Source: Lachnospiraceae bacterium MD335 (GTDB taxonomy: Bacteria; Bacillota; Clostridia; Lachnospirales; Lachnospiraceae). From it: a DNA stretch of 64,000 bases. Position numbers and translations under genes: made by a program. The notes below the pieces were generated by a model. It was not told the DNA's origin and searched no databases. It saw only the letters and a program-made list of their open reading frames with translations. Where the stretch lies: assembly GCA_000403335.2 (NCBI GenBank), contig KE159629.1, forward strand, positions 388,755 to 452,754. The letters run 5' to 3'. Below, one piece after another: positions 1 to 8,898 of this stretch. Numbering within the stretch: the stretch's first letter is position 1; each line of letters starts with the position of its first letter.

Positions 1-637
1 GTGCCGCAAAGATTTCTTTGCTGGATAAAATATATACAGAAATAATAAATCCAATAATTAAATTCCAAAATTCTTTTAATATGGAAACAATGCTCATGGA
101 AATTGTCATAATCAGGCTGTTGAGCTGCGGCATCAGCTTTGAATTAATAAACACTTCAATATCCGAAAAGTACGTATTTACAAGGTCTGTCACTTGCTTT
201 TCGATTACGGGATTATCTTCAAGTACCTGTGAAATCCATACGGTAAGTGTATCTACATAACTTGGGAACTGATCTATAATGGTATTGATACTGTTTCCAA
301 TCTGCGGAATTACAACAGAGAAAAAAGAATATAATGCCGAAATTACCAAAAATAATGTTATCACAATCGAAATCGTTCTTCTCTGCGATTTTTTATGGTT
401 GATATTCAGCTTTTTAAAAACCGGTTTTACAATGCTCCGTTCGATTGCATTTACAATAGGCGTCATTAAGTATCCAAGTATAATACCATCAATAATCGGC
501 ATCAAAATGACAAAAAGCTTTGTAATCCGCTCCGTCAGATTATCTAAATGAAATATAATATAATAGCTGATAATTCCCCCTAAAACGACAAAAAAGGCAG
601 TGAGTCCCCATTTGATGTATTCCTTGTTATTTTTCAT
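1..637 (-). CDS. AI-2E family transporter (PerM-like), 3' part cut by window edge
   Basis: The minus strand is open from an ATG at 637 to the window edge and encodes at least 212 residues of a polytopic membrane protein. It begins MKNNKEYIKWGLTAFFVVLG and has a hydrophobic N-terminal segment followed by the PIIDGIILGYLMTPIVNAIE stretch typical of AI-2E/PerM-family permeases. A further hydrophobic pair surrounds a soluble, helix-rich region (QIGNSINTIIDQFPSYVDTL). The start is supported by an AAGGAG box just upstream. Family members are about 350-400 aa, so roughly half is missing. Substrate is unknown; despite the name, many members export things other than AI-2. Confidence 0.82.
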   Translation of the reverse strand, partial: MKNNKEYIKWGLTAFFVVLGGIISYYIIFHLDNLTERITKLFVILMPIIDGIILGYLMTPIVNAIERSIVKPVFKKLNINHKKSQRRTISIVITLFLVISALYSFFSVVIPQIGNSINTIIDQFPSYVDTLTVWISQVLEDNPVIEKQVTDLVNTYFSDIEVFINSKLMPQLNSLIMTISMSIVSILKEFWNLIIGFIISVYILSSKEIFAA

Positions 638-709
638 ACTAAATAAAATGCACTCCTTACTTAAAAATGATTGGAATTCTTTTTAAAATGTTATAAAATA
701 ATTATATCA

Positions 710-726
710 CATTATTTCAAATAATG
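710..726. promoter_or_regulatory. 17-bp perfect palindrome upstream of the recombinase
   Basis: CATTATTT-C-AAATAATG is a perfect inverted repeat with 8-bp arms, in an AT-rich gap between the divergent permease and recombinase genes, ending 28 bases before the recombinase start. It could be an operator or a recombinase-related site. It has no run of T after it, so it is not a typical terminator. The function is not known. Confidence 0.4.
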
Positions 727-754
727 ACACAATAATTTAAGTGAGGCGCAAAAA

Positions 755-1816
755 GTGGAAAAAAATAAAAATACCAATTATCATGACGAACTTAATAAAA
801 AAAACATTTTACATCTGAGGGAACTGCTTGACACGCTTCCGCCCTTCTGTGCCCAATATTTCAGAGGAATGCAGGATTATACGGCAAGCAGGACAAGAAT
901 CGCGTACGCGTATGACATACGGGTATTTTTTGAGTATCTTCATGAGAGTAATCCCGTATTTCGTAAAACACCAATAAAAGAATATCCGCTTGAAATCCTT
1001 GACCAAATTACAAGACTTGATATTGAAGAATATTTGGACCACTGCTCTTATTATATTAAAGATGGAAAAGAATATATGAACGACGAGCGTGGAAAAGCAA
1101 GAAAACTTGCATCGCTTAGAAGCTTTTACAATTACTTTTTCCGAAATGAAATGATTGAAAAAAATCCCGCGGCACTTGTAAAAATGCCAAAGCTGCACGA
1201 AAAGGAAATTGTGCGGCTTGATCCTGATGAGGTTGCAATCCTGTTAGATACCGTAGAGACAGGCGAAAAATTAACCAAAAAACAAATGCAGTATCATGAA
1301 AAGAATAAGCTTCGGGATGTTGCACTGCTCACACTCCTTCTCGGAACGGGAATCCGTGTTTCGGAATGTGTCGGAATCGATTTACAGGACATTGATTTTA
1401 AAAATAATGCCGTAAAAATCCGCCGCAAGGGCGGCTATGAGGCAGTTGTTTACTTCGGGGATGAGGTCCTTACTGCGCTTACGGATTATTTGGAAAAACG
1501 TGAAACAATGCAGCCCGTGGAGGGACACGAAAACGCTTTGTTTTTGTCTATGCAAAATAAACGTATTACAGTGCGCGCTGTTGAAAATCTTGTGAAAAAA
1601 TATGCACTTCCCGTGACAAATTTAAAGAAAATAACTCCGCACAAGCTCAGAAGTACATATGGTACAACGCTCTATCGTGAGACAAACGATATTTACCTTG
1701 TAGCAGACGTTCTTGGACACAAGGATGTAAACACTACGAGAAAGCATTATGCGGCATTAGAGGAAGACAAACGCCGCATGGCTGCAAAGGCAGTGACGCT
1801 CCGTGAAAAACACTGA
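755..1816 (+). CDS. Xer-like tyrosine recombinase
   Basis: A 353-aa tyrosine recombinase with an N-terminal SAM-like core-binding domain (about residues 35-145) and a C-terminal catalytic domain. The catalytic set is complete: R201 (in GTGIRVSE), K225, H296-x-x-R299 (PHKLR), H322 (GHKD) and nucleophile Y332 (TRKHY). Length and the long N-terminal region resemble XerS-type single recombinases that resolve chromosome dimers. Its position next to lexA, with no phage or integron genes nearby, also argues for a housekeeping Xer role. The start is a GTG preceded by GAGG. No dif site was recognised in the window. It could instead be an orphan integrase; that is less likely. Confidence 0.75.
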   Translation: MEKNKNTNYHDELNKKNILHLRELLDTLPPFCAQYFRGMQDYTASRTRIAYAYDIRVFFEYLHESNPVFRKTPIKEYPLEILDQITRLDIEEYLDHCSYYIKDGKEYMNDERGKARKLASLRSFYNYFFRNEMIEKNPAALVKMPKLHEKEIVRLDPDEVAILLDTVETGEKLTKKQMQYHEKNKLRDVALLTLLLGTGIRVSECVGIDLQDIDFKNNAVKIRRKGGYEAVVYFGDEVLTALTDYLEKRETMQPVEGHENALFLSMQNKRITVRAVENLVKKYALPVTNLKKITPHKLRSTYGTTLYRETNDIYLVADVLGHKDVNTTRKHYAALEEDKRRMAAKAVTLREKH

Positions 1817-1827
1817 CTAAAACGGGT

Positions 1828-2205
1828 TTAATATGCCAAATGTACAAGGTCATCAGGGGCATAATAAGGAATAATCAGACAGCTCCCTGACATAATATGG
1901 TCGGATTTCATTGCATTCATTTCTTTGATTTCCTTTACATATTCCTGTATATTTTTATAGTGTTCCATGTCAAAATTTTCTGCCGCGATGGACCAAAGCG
2001 TATCGCCTTTGGATACTTCAATGCTTTTATAATATTTATACTGTGCTGTGCGTTCCAACCCGCTTGCCTGTGTAGAAATAGAGATTGCAAATACGCAGAG
2101 CACTACTGTCGTTATGATTGACACAATGAGCATACTAATATTTCTTTGTACCTGGAGCTTACGCCTGTATCGGTTTACCGTTTTGATAGAATACTCTCTC
2201 CTCAT
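1828..2205 (-). CDS. LysM-domain membrane protein, YneA-like SOS cell-division inhibitor candidate
   Basis: A 125-aa protein with a basic cytoplasmic N-terminus, one membrane segment (about residues 24-45, ISMLIVSIITTVVLCVFAIS) and a C-terminal LysM domain (KGDTLWSIAAENF...MSGSCLIIPY). It is divergent from lexA across a region with SOS-type boxes, the same arrangement as Bacillus yneA-lexA. YneA is a LysM-containing membrane protein that delays septation during SOS. The start has AGGAGG nine bases upstream. The division-inhibitor role is inferred from architecture and context only. Confidence 0.72.
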   Translation of the reverse strand: MRREYSIKTVNRYRRKLQVQRNISMLIVSIITTVVLCVFAISISTQASGLERTAQYKYYKSIEVSKGDTLWSIAAENFDMEHYKNIQEYVKEIKEMNAMKSDHIMSGSCLIIPYYAPDDLVHLAY

Positions 2206-2253
2206 AAATAATAACCTCCTTTATATCAGAACAAATATTCCAAACATAATTTC

Positions 2254-2348
2254 CGAACAGCTGTTTAACAGTATTATAAAGAACGATTGTTTGTTTGTCA
2301 ATATGCCTGACTAAAATATTCCGAACTTTTTTTCGGAATATATGTTTG
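2254..2348. promoter_or_regulatory. Cluster of three LexA (SOS) box-like sites in the yneA-lexA intergenic region
   Basis: Three sites match the Gram-positive SOS box CGAACRNRYGTTYG with one to two mismatches: CGAACAGCTGTTTA (2254-2267), AGAACGATTGTTTG (2280-2293) and GGAATATATGTTTG (2335-2348). The last overlaps the likely lexA -35 element. Their position between two divergent genes fits LexA control of both and autorepression of lexA. Confidence 0.72.
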
Positions 2349-2373
2349 ACTTTTCCGAAATATGTGGTATGAT
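2346..2373 (+). promoter_or_regulatory. Predicted sigma-A promoter of lexA
   Basis: TTGACT (2346-2351), a 16-base spacer and TATGAT (2368-2373), followed by AAAGGAGG at 2382-2389 before the lexA ATG at 2399. The -35 overlaps the third SOS-box-like site, so LexA bound there should block the promoter. Confidence 0.65.
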
Positions 2374-2398
2374 TATATAGAAAAGGAGGACTTATGTT

Positions 2399-3016
2399 AT
2401 GGCGTATGGAAAGATAACTGCAAAGCAGAAAGAAATTTTAGAATTTATTAAATCAGAAATCTTAAAGAAGGGCTATCCGCCTGCCGTAAGAGAAATCTGT
2501 GAGGCTGTAAGCTTAAAGTCAACATCTTCTGTCCATTCACATTTAGAGACACTCGAAAAGAATGGCTACATAAGAAGAGATCCGACAAAGCCGCGTGCAA
2601 TTGAAATTATGGATGACAGCTTCCAAATGGTTAGACATGAGATGACAAGCCTTCCTATTATAGGAACCGTCGCAGCAGGTCTGCCGATTTTGGCGGAACA
2701 AAATATCGAAGGTTATTTTCCTATTCCAACGGATATGGTTCCAAAGGGAGAATCGTTTGTTCTGCATGTAAAGGGTGACAGTATGGTAAACGCCGGTATT
2801 TTCAATGGCGACAGTATTTTTGTTACAGTCTGCAATACTGCTTCAAACGGCGATACGGTTGTTGCGCTTGTCGATGACTCTGCTACGGTTAAGACGTATT
2901 ATAAAGAGAATGGTCATTACAGACTCCAACCGGAAAATGACAATATGGAGCCGATTATTCTTGACAATGTTGAAATTCTTGGTAAGGTTTACGGCGTATT
3001 CCGTCTATACAACTAA
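2399..3016 (+). CDS. lexA: LexA repressor
   Basis: A 205-aa SOS repressor. The N-terminal winged helix (residues about 1-70) has the LexA signature KGYPPAVREICEAVSLKSTS. The C-terminal S24 autocleavage domain carries the A93-G94 scissile bond (TVAAGLP), catalytic S128 (KGDSMV) and K165 (SATVK). All self-cleavage residues are intact. Length is normal for Firmicutes LexA. The ATG at 2399 is chosen for the AAAGGAGG nine bases upstream; an ATG at 2394 is out of frame. LexA binds the SOS boxes just upstream until RecA filaments trigger cleavage. Confidence 0.96.
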   Translation: MAYGKITAKQKEILEFIKSEILKKGYPPAVREICEAVSLKSTSSVHSHLETLEKNGYIRRDPTKPRAIEIMDDSFQMVRHEMTSLPIIGTVAAGLPILAEQNIEGYFPIPTDMVPKGESFVLHVKGDSMVNAGIFNGDSIFVTVCNTASNGDTVVALVDDSATVKTYYKENGHYRLQPENDNMEPIILDNVEILGKVYGVFRLYN

Positions 3017-3017
3017 T

Positions 3018-3076
3018 AAAAAATGCCCATTCCGTCTCATCCATTATATTACTGGACTTACGGAGCGGGCATTTTT
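3018..3076. terminator. Bidirectional intrinsic terminator between lexA and rsfS
   Basis: AAAAAATGCCC-(A)TTCCG pairs with CGGAGCGGGCATTTTT around a 26-base loop, with A-tract and T-tract on opposite sides. It lies between the convergent stop codons of lexA and rsfS and can serve both. Confidence 0.75.
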
Positions 3077-3081
3077 GCGTT

Positions 3082-3429
3082 TTAAAGCGCTACACTTTTT
3101 CCGTCGCGCCACATGTGTTCCAAATCATAGAAACCACGGCTCTCTGTATCAAAAATATGCACGAGAATATCACTGTAATCCATCAAAATCCAGTTTGCCG
3201 TATTATAACCTTCTATATTGCGCGGCTGCACTTTTTGTATGGCAAGTTTTTCCTCTACATGATCGGAAAGCGCCTGTATCTGGCTTTTATTCAAACCATT
3301 TGTGATAACAAAGTAATCGGCTACTGTCGAAATTTCGCTGATGTCAATAACTCGTATATTTTCCGCCTTTTTATCTTCAAGCGCGTTGATGATTAGCTTC
3401 AAATTTTCTTTTATATCGCTGCTGTTCAT
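3082..3429 (-). CDS. rsfS: Ribosome silencing factor RsfS
   Basis: A 115-aa RsfS/Iojap-family protein, which binds L14 of the 50S subunit and blocks subunit joining under starvation. Diagnostic stretches are VADYFVITNG, the Q-rich IQALSDHVEEKL helix, NWILMDYSDILVHIF and the C-terminal YDLEHMW(R)D. A longer reading frame exists, but its first codons contain the AGGAGAG ribosome binding site, so the ATG at 3429 is used. It is last in the minus-strand cluster nadD-yqeK-rsfS, a standard bacterial order. Confidence 0.93.
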   Translation of the reverse strand: MNSSDIKENLKLIINALEDKKAENIRVIDISEISTVADYFVITNGLNKSQIQALSDHVEEKLAIQKVQPRNIEGYNTANWILMDYSDILVHIFDTESRGFYDLEHMWRDGKSVAL

Positions 3430-3446
3430 CTGTATCTCTCTCCTTT

Positions 3447-4019
3447 TCATTTTTTATAGCTTTCATATGTTGTCTGTGTCATGGTATCAACAGGAGTATT
3501 CTTCACCGCAAGATACTTGAGCGTATTTGACAGAATTTTCTCCATAGTCCGGTCTATATCCTCAAAAGCAAGTCTGCGTATCAAATCAAGTTCCTTTACG
3601 GGTTTTCTTGACGGTTCAATATAATCTGCAATAAAAATAATTTTTTCAAGAAGCGACATATTCGGACGACCTGTGGTATGCCATGTAATCGCCTGCAAAA
3701 TGTCCTCGTCCCTGATTTTGAATTTTGCCCTTGCGATATGCGCACCAACCTTTCCATGAAGCAGATAAGGATGTTCGGCTTCCATACTGCTGTATGAGAT
3801 ATGGTTTTTATCGCACATCTGAAGCTTTTTTTCGTCACTCATACACTTTGCACAATCATGCAGTAATCCCGCAAGATATGCCCGCTGAGCCAAATTTGCA
3901 TTGGAGGTATCCGTGTTATATTTCATGGCAAGCGCCGCGGCAGTGTATGCCACACCAAGCGTGTGATGGTACCTGTCCTTTGTCAGATGTTTTTTCAAAT
4001 ATTTTTTAATCTTCTTCAT
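3447..4019 (-). CDS. yqeK: YqeK-type HD-domain Ap4A hydrolase
   Basis: A 190-aa HD-superfamily protein related to B. subtilis YqeK, which symmetrically hydrolyses Ap4A to ADP. The motifs are RYHHTLGVAYTA (first His), LLHDCAK (HD), HPYLLHGKVGA, ITWHTTG and FIADYIEPSR (final Asp). The ATG at 4019 follows GGGAG and overlaps the nadD end by 14 bases, which suggests coupled translation; an upstream in-frame ATG would overlap nadD more deeply and has no ribosome binding site. Confidence 0.9.
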   Translation of the reverse strand: MKKIKKYLKKHLTKDRYHHTLGVAYTAAALAMKYNTDTSNANLAQRAYLAGLLHDCAKCMSDEKKLQMCDKNHISYSSMEAEHPYLLHGKVGAHIARAKFKIRDEDILQAITWHTTGRPNMSLLEKIIFIADYIEPSRKPVKELDLIRRLAFEDIDRTMEKILSNTLKYLAVKNTPVDTMTQTTYESYKK

Positions 4020-4617
4020 AATATAACTGCTCCCGTCGTATATATTCCGCAACCTCCACCGGAACGTCTTCCACAATGGAAATATGCTTTTTAACCTTTG
4101 CTCGTATATCTGTCGATGATATTTCTATTTTGGGCATGTCAAGATAAATGATGTCTGCTCCAAGTCTGCTTAACTGTTGTCCTTTTTGCCGAATACTGTT
4201 CATGTCATAATCATCCCGCACTGCGCAGACGATTTTTGCGAAAGAAAAAATCGTTTCGGGCTGTCGCCATTTTTCAATCTGAAAAAGTGCGTCGGCTCCC
4301 ATAATAAAATAGTAACAGGTATCCGGATTTTCTTTTGTAAGCTCCTGCAGTGTTTCACTTGTATAGCTGTTTCCCTGCCTGTTTGTTTCTACAAGCGACA
4401 ACGCAAACCACGGGTATTTTTCAATAGCAAGACGCACCATATCAATACGCTTCTTAGTCGCAATTACGTTTTTTTTCATATAGGAATTGCCGCTTGGCAT
4501 AAACAGTACTTCGTCAAGTCCAAGCATTTCATATGCTGTATTTGCCAAAATAAGATGTCCGTTGTGAATCGGGTTAAATGTACCGCCCATAATGCCTGTT
4601 TTCTTACAGCCCTTCAT
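4006..4617 (-). CDS. nadD: Nicotinate-nucleotide adenylyltransferase
   Basis: A 203-aa nucleotidyltransferase making deamido-NAD from nicotinate mononucleotide and ATP. The N-terminal GGTFNPIHNGHL carries the (H/T)xGH motif and the C-terminal region has ISSTDIR, the second nucleotidyltransferase signature. The ATG at 4617 is preferred because GGAGG lies within the first codons of the longer frame. It overlaps yqeK, with which it commonly forms an operon. Confidence 0.95.
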   Translation of the reverse strand: MKGCKKTGIMGGTFNPIHNGHLILANTAYEMLGLDEVLFMPSGNSYMKKNVIATKKRIDMVRLAIEKYPWFALSLVETNRQGNSYTSETLQELTKENPDTCYYFIMGADALFQIEKWRQPETIFSFAKIVCAVRDDYDMNSIRQKGQQLSRLGADIIYLDMPKIEISSTDIRAKVKKHISIVEDVPVEVAEYIRREQLYYEED

Positions 4618-4660
4618 GAAAGCCTCCATTCTTCATTCCTATCAGGTCAGCCGTTTTTCA

Positions 4661-4954
4661 TTACGCTTTTGGTAAAATAATTTTCGGATGATCCTTAAAC
4701 GGCTTATACAATACAATCTTCTTTCCGATGACCTGTACAACCTGCGAATGTGTACGCTCCGCAACCATACCTGCAATCTCTTTCGGATCGTCGATACAGT
4801 TTTTCAACACGGCAATCTTTACAAGCTCGTGTGTGTTAAATACTTCCGAAATCGCATCAACGTTTTCCGGTGTTACGGACGCCTTTCCAATCTGAAATAC
4901 AGGATCAATATTCATTGCAAGTCCTTTTAAATACGACCTTTGTTTACTTGTCAT
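4661..4954 (-). CDS. yhbY: YhbY/CRS1-CRM family RNA-binding protein
   Basis: A 97-aa single CRM-domain protein that associates with pre-50S ribosomal particles. It begins MTSKQRSYLKGLA and holds the family GxxG-like loop VIGKKIVLY. The reading frame extends 72 codons upstream inside obgE, but the ATG at 4954 has GAAAGGAG just upstream and gives the family's normal length. It lies between obgE and nadD, a common Firmicutes order. Confidence 0.92.
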   Translation of the reverse strand: MTSKQRSYLKGLAMNIDPVFQIGKASVTPENVDAISEVFNTHELVKIAVLKNCIDDPKEIAGMVAERTHSQVVQVIGKKIVLYKPFKDHPKIILPKA

Positions 4955-5003
4955 TTTAACTCCTTTCGTCTCACGCAAAAGATGATACGTGAACCGTTCG
5001 ATT

Positions 5004-6305
<1,302 letters not shown>

Positions 6306-6361
6306 TCATCCTCCATGTTAGAATTGCGTAAGAATCGTGTGGCCTGTGCACTGCCGAAGCA

Positions 6362-6392
6362 GCATATTTCCTTTGGGTGCCGTGTGCATAAA
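6362..6392 (-). repeat. Dispersed repeat family R, short copy (R1)
   Basis: On the minus strand TATGCACACGGCACCCAAAG followed by GAAATATG matches the 5' part of the longer copies at 23.5 and 37.5 kb. As in those copies, it begins directly in the T-tract of an intrinsic terminator. Confidence 0.6.
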
Positions 6393-6421
6393 AAAGCTTC
6401 AGGTAAATCCTGAAGCCTTTT
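6389..6421 (-). terminator. Intrinsic terminator downstream of rpmA
   Basis: GGCTTCAGG-ATTTA-CCTGAAGC followed by TTTTTT on the minus strand. Flanking GCACAAAA/TTTTATGC can extend the stem. It marks the end of the rplU-prp-rpmA transcript ahead of obgE. Confidence 0.85.
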
Positions 6422-6440
6422 GTGCATCGTGTATGTCGTC

Positions 6441-6728
6441 CTATTTCTCCTCTACAGGATAAACAGAAGCCTGCTTCCGATCGCGACCCTTTCTCTCAAA
6501 TCTGAGTACACCGTCTACCAATGCAAACAATGTATCGTCGCCGCCTCTGCCAACATTTACACCCGGATGGATTTTTGTTCCACGCTGTCTGTATAAAATG
6601 TTACCTGCCTTAACGAACTGACCGTCTGCTCTCTTTGCACCTAATCTTTTTGACTCGGAATCCCTGCCGTTCTTTGTAGAACCAACTCCCTTTTTATGAG
6701 CAAAAAACTGAAGATCTAAATTCATCAT
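6441..6728 (-). CDS. rpmA: Ribosomal protein L27 with cleavable N-terminal extension
   Basis: A 95-aa L27. It starts [20 protein letters not shown], the Firmicutes form in which the N-terminal extension is removed after the LQFFA motif so that the mature N-terminus reaches the peptidyl transferase centre. The protease (Prp) is encoded just upstream in the same operon. The ATG at 6728 is set by AAGGGAGG eight bases upstream; the frame extends further but without support. Confidence 0.96.
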   Translation of the reverse strand: MMNLDLQFFAHKKGVGSTKNGRDSESKRLGAKRADGQFVKAGNILYRQRGTKIHPGVNVGRGGDDTLFALVDGVLRFERKGRDRKQASVYPVEEK

Positions 6729-6755
6729 TGTTGTTGCCTCCCTTCTTAATGCTAT

Positions 6756-6809
6756 CAAATTTGTGTCCTGGCACAAATTTGCCAGTTAAAAAATCTCTGA
6801 TTTTTAACC
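6756..6809 (-). repeat. Stop-codon-abutting two-hairpin repeat, family F copy 1
   Basis: Minus strand: GGTTAAAAATCAGAGATTTT then TTAACTGGCAAATTTGTGCC then AGGACACAAATTTG. Two hairpins (AAAAATC-AGA-GATTTTT and CAAATTTGTGCC/GGCACAAATTTG-like). It starts in the last prp codon/stop and fills the prp-rpmA gap. Related copies at 11.5, 32.8, 47.9 and 57.1 kb. Confidence 0.7.
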
Positions 6810-7139
6810 TAACTCCTCAATTGTAAGTCTGAAAAAGCTTTTTTTGTTCTGCTTTCCATAATTTTTTTCAATGTCTTTTAAACCCAGCAACATCGTATCC
6901 ATCAACAGTTTTGTCTTATCATTGATGTCATTTAGAAAACGGCATTCAATGACACCATCCTTTGCCACGACATCAGTTTTCTCATTGGCAAACTGTTCAA
7001 TCGCATTAAGCGTATTGATGACCAAAACGGAAATGGATGCACATACAATATCTTTTCCTGCTTCGGCAAACTCTGCGTGACCCGTACAGGTAAAACCTTT
7101 ATAACTGTCTTTGGATTTAAAAATTACGACTGTAGTCAT
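6804..7139 (-). CDS. prp: Ribosomal-processing cysteine protease Prp
   Basis: A 111-aa YsxB/Prp family cysteine protease that cleaves the L27 N-terminal extension. The catalytic His lies in CTGHAEFAEAG (H21) and the catalytic Cys in DIVCASIS (C33), both present. Its place between rplU and rpmA is diagnostic. No strong ribosome binding site is visible before the ATG at 7139, which sits 24 bases after the rplU stop, so translation may be coupled to rplU. Confidence 0.93.
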   Translation of the reverse strand: MTTVVIFKSKDSYKGFTCTGHAEFAEAGKDIVCASISVLVINTLNAIEQFANEKTDVVAKDGVIECRFLNDINDKTKLLMDTMLLGLKDIEKNYGKQNKKSFFRLTIEELG

Positions 7140-7163
7140 ACTATTAACGAAACAACATCTTAA

Positions 7164-7469
7164 TTAAGCGTTGATTTTATCAATCTTAACCTGAGTGTAT
7201 GCTTGTCTATGACCGTTTTTCTTGTGATAGCCTGTCTTTCTCTTGTATTTGTAGACAATAATCTTCTTACCTCTGCCCTGCTCCATAACAGTAGCCGAAA
7301 CAGATGCACCGGAAATTTCCGCGCCTACTTTCAGAGAATCATTGCTGACAGCAATCACTTCGTCAAACGTTACAGTGTTTCCTACTTCCGCATCAAGCTT
7401 TTCTACCTTGATGACATCTCCTTCAGAAACCTTGTACTGCTTTCCACCTGTTGCAATAATTGCGTACAT
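7164..7469 (-). CDS. rplU: Ribosomal protein L21
   Basis: A 101-aa L21, starting [20 protein letters not shown] and ending with the family signature [14 protein letters not shown]...TQVKI. It is first in the rplU-prp-rpmA operon. AGGAGG lies seven bases before the ATG. Full length and unremarkable. Confidence 0.97.
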   Translation of the reverse strand: MYAIIATGGKQYKVSEGDVIKVEKLDAEVGNTVTFDEVIAVSNDSLKVGAEISGASVSATVMEQGRGKKIIVYKYKRKTGYHKKNGHRQAYTQVKIDKINA

Positions 7470-7580
7470 ATTGCACCTCCTAAATATTTACTCGCTAACT
7501 TTGGTGGTATCGTGAAATACTCTTTAACCTCGTTATGCGGCATACTCATAAATAATAGCATCTCGTTCTTTTCATGTCAA
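7470..7580 (-). promoter_or_regulatory. rplU operon promoter and 5' leader (possible L21 leader)
   Basis: TTGACA (7575-7580), a 17-base spacer and TATTAT (7552-7557) form a near-consensus sigma-A promoter. A leader of about 75 bases follows. Firmicutes L21 operons often carry an autoregulatory L21-leader RNA here; I cannot confirm the structure by eye. Confidence 0.7.
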
Positions 7581-7610
7581 GTAAAAAACGCTAATTTTTC
7601 CCACTTTTCC

Positions 7611-7665
7611 GTAACAGTTCAGCCTTCGGCTTCCTGTTACCAGCATCAAGCCATGCAAAACCACC
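7611..7665 (-). repeat. Half copy of the MITE-like element of 54.8 kb
   Basis: On the minus strand GGTTTTGCATGGCTTGATGC, a short variable base, then GTAACAGGAAGCCGAAGGCT and GAACTGTTAC reproduce the right half of the element at 54804-54944 almost exactly. The segment GTAACAGGAAGCC-GAA-GGCTGAACTGTTAC also folds as an imperfect hairpin and could help terminate the upstream RNase transcript. Confidence 0.7.
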
Positions 7666-7674
7666 GCTTATGCT

Positions 7675-8898
7675 CTATTTCATCAGCTGTTCGTACAGGG
7701 ATTTCGTTGTCTTTTTGCGGGTAATCTCCACAAGTCCAAGCGCGGTAACATCGACCACCGTAGTCAATACACGGTCTTTTTTTGCAAGTGTCCTTAACTG
7801 CTGTAAAAGCGCAAAGTCTTTTTGAGGATCCTCCATATTGATAAAATCAACCAGTATCATCCCACTCAGATTCCGAAGCCGTATCTGCCGCATAATTTCT
7901 TCGGCGGCTTCCATATTAATCTGAACAATATATGCAGCATTGTCTTTTTTTGTGATATTTTTTCCCGAATTCACATCAATGACATACATAGCTTCCGTTT
8001 TTTCTATCACAAGATATGCGCCGGATTTCAGCCATACTTTCTTTGCAAGCAGCTCCTCAAGCTGCGTTTCCACACGATAAAGCTTTTGCAGCGGATAATC
8101 AGCATCCTGATATAACGTAATATCAGAAAGCTGTTTGGGCATATAATGCGTTACAAAGTCCTTTAATTCTTCATAAATTTCCTTGCTGTCCGTAACAATC
8201 TGCTGATAACTGTCTGAGGTGTCACGCATATTTGTCAGATAAGACGGCACGGACTGCCATATCCGGCTGTAGCAGGTTCTATGAATACCTTCCTGAAGCA
8301 GCAAAGACATTTTATGATTATACTCCAGGATTTCGTCCGTAACAGGCTGCAATACATCCTGCATTTCGGAGGTTTCCATATTAGAGGCATCAAGAAGCGA
8401 TGACGCATTCGTGCGCACTACAACGCCGTAAGCAATGTTCTGCGGAATAGCGGCACGCAGGCGTTCCCTCTCCTGTTTTGAGCACTTTTTTGATACACCT
8501 TTATACGTGTTGGCATATGATACCACACAATACTTGCCTGCAAGCGATAAATTCATGGTAAACACAGGTTCTTTCGTGCGGACGGCTTCCTTTTCAAGCT
8601 GCACCAAAATCTCATCGCCCGCTAAAATCCGCCCGTCATATTTGCGATTTGTAATCACCGGAATGGCGTCAGTTAAAATCGGCAGATAACCTTTTTTATT
8701 TGGTGCATAATCAATAAATGCCGCATTAATCTGCTTTGCGACGTTTGATACCTTTGCGACAAAAATATCGCCGATTTTTGCATCGTCATTCGCACTTTGT
8801 GTAAAGTTTACAGTCTCCATTTTGTTTGTCTTTGTATCCCACAGAAAAGACAATACGCCTGTTTGGTATTCTGTCAGGACATAACGCATTTCGGTCAT
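7675..8898 (-). CDS. rng: Ribonuclease E/G family protein
   Basis: A 407-aa RNase G-like endoribonuclease. After a short N-terminus, an S1 domain (IGDIFVAKVSNVAKQINAAF...) is followed by the catalytic DNase I-like region with the metal-binding VIDVNSGK and ILVDFINM motifs. It ends at the RKKTTKSLYEQL signature, so it lacks the RNase E C-terminal scaffold. Translation starts at an ATG that overlaps the preceding TGA by one base (TGATG). The radical-SAM-linked pair upstream and rplU downstream form a conserved clostridial neighbourhood. Confidence 0.9.
   Translation of the reverse strand: MTEMRYVLTEYQTGVLSFLWDTKTNKMETVNFTQSANDDAKIGDIFVAKVSNVAKQINAAFIDYAPNKKGYLPILTDAIPVITNRKYDGRILAGDEILVQLEKEAVRTKEPVFTMNLSLAGKYCVVSYANTYKGVSKKCSKQERERLRAAIPQNIAYGVVVRTNASSLLDASNMETSEMQDVLQPVTDEILEYNHKMSLLLQEGIHRTCYSRIWQSVPSYLTNMRDTSDSYQQIVTDSKEIYEELKDFVTHYMPKQLSDITLYQDADYPLQKLYRVETQLEELLAKKVWLKSGAYLVIEKTEAMYVIDVNSGKNITKKDNAAYIVQINMEAAEEIMRQIRLRNLSGMILVDFINMEDPQKDFALLQQLRTLAKKDRVLTTVVDVTALGLVEITRKKTTKSLYEQLMK

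Noticed and set aside
2805..3305. 166-codon plus frame over the lexA end and rsfS
   Set aside because: Overlaps two well-identified genes in other frames and crosses a terminator; low-complexity composition.
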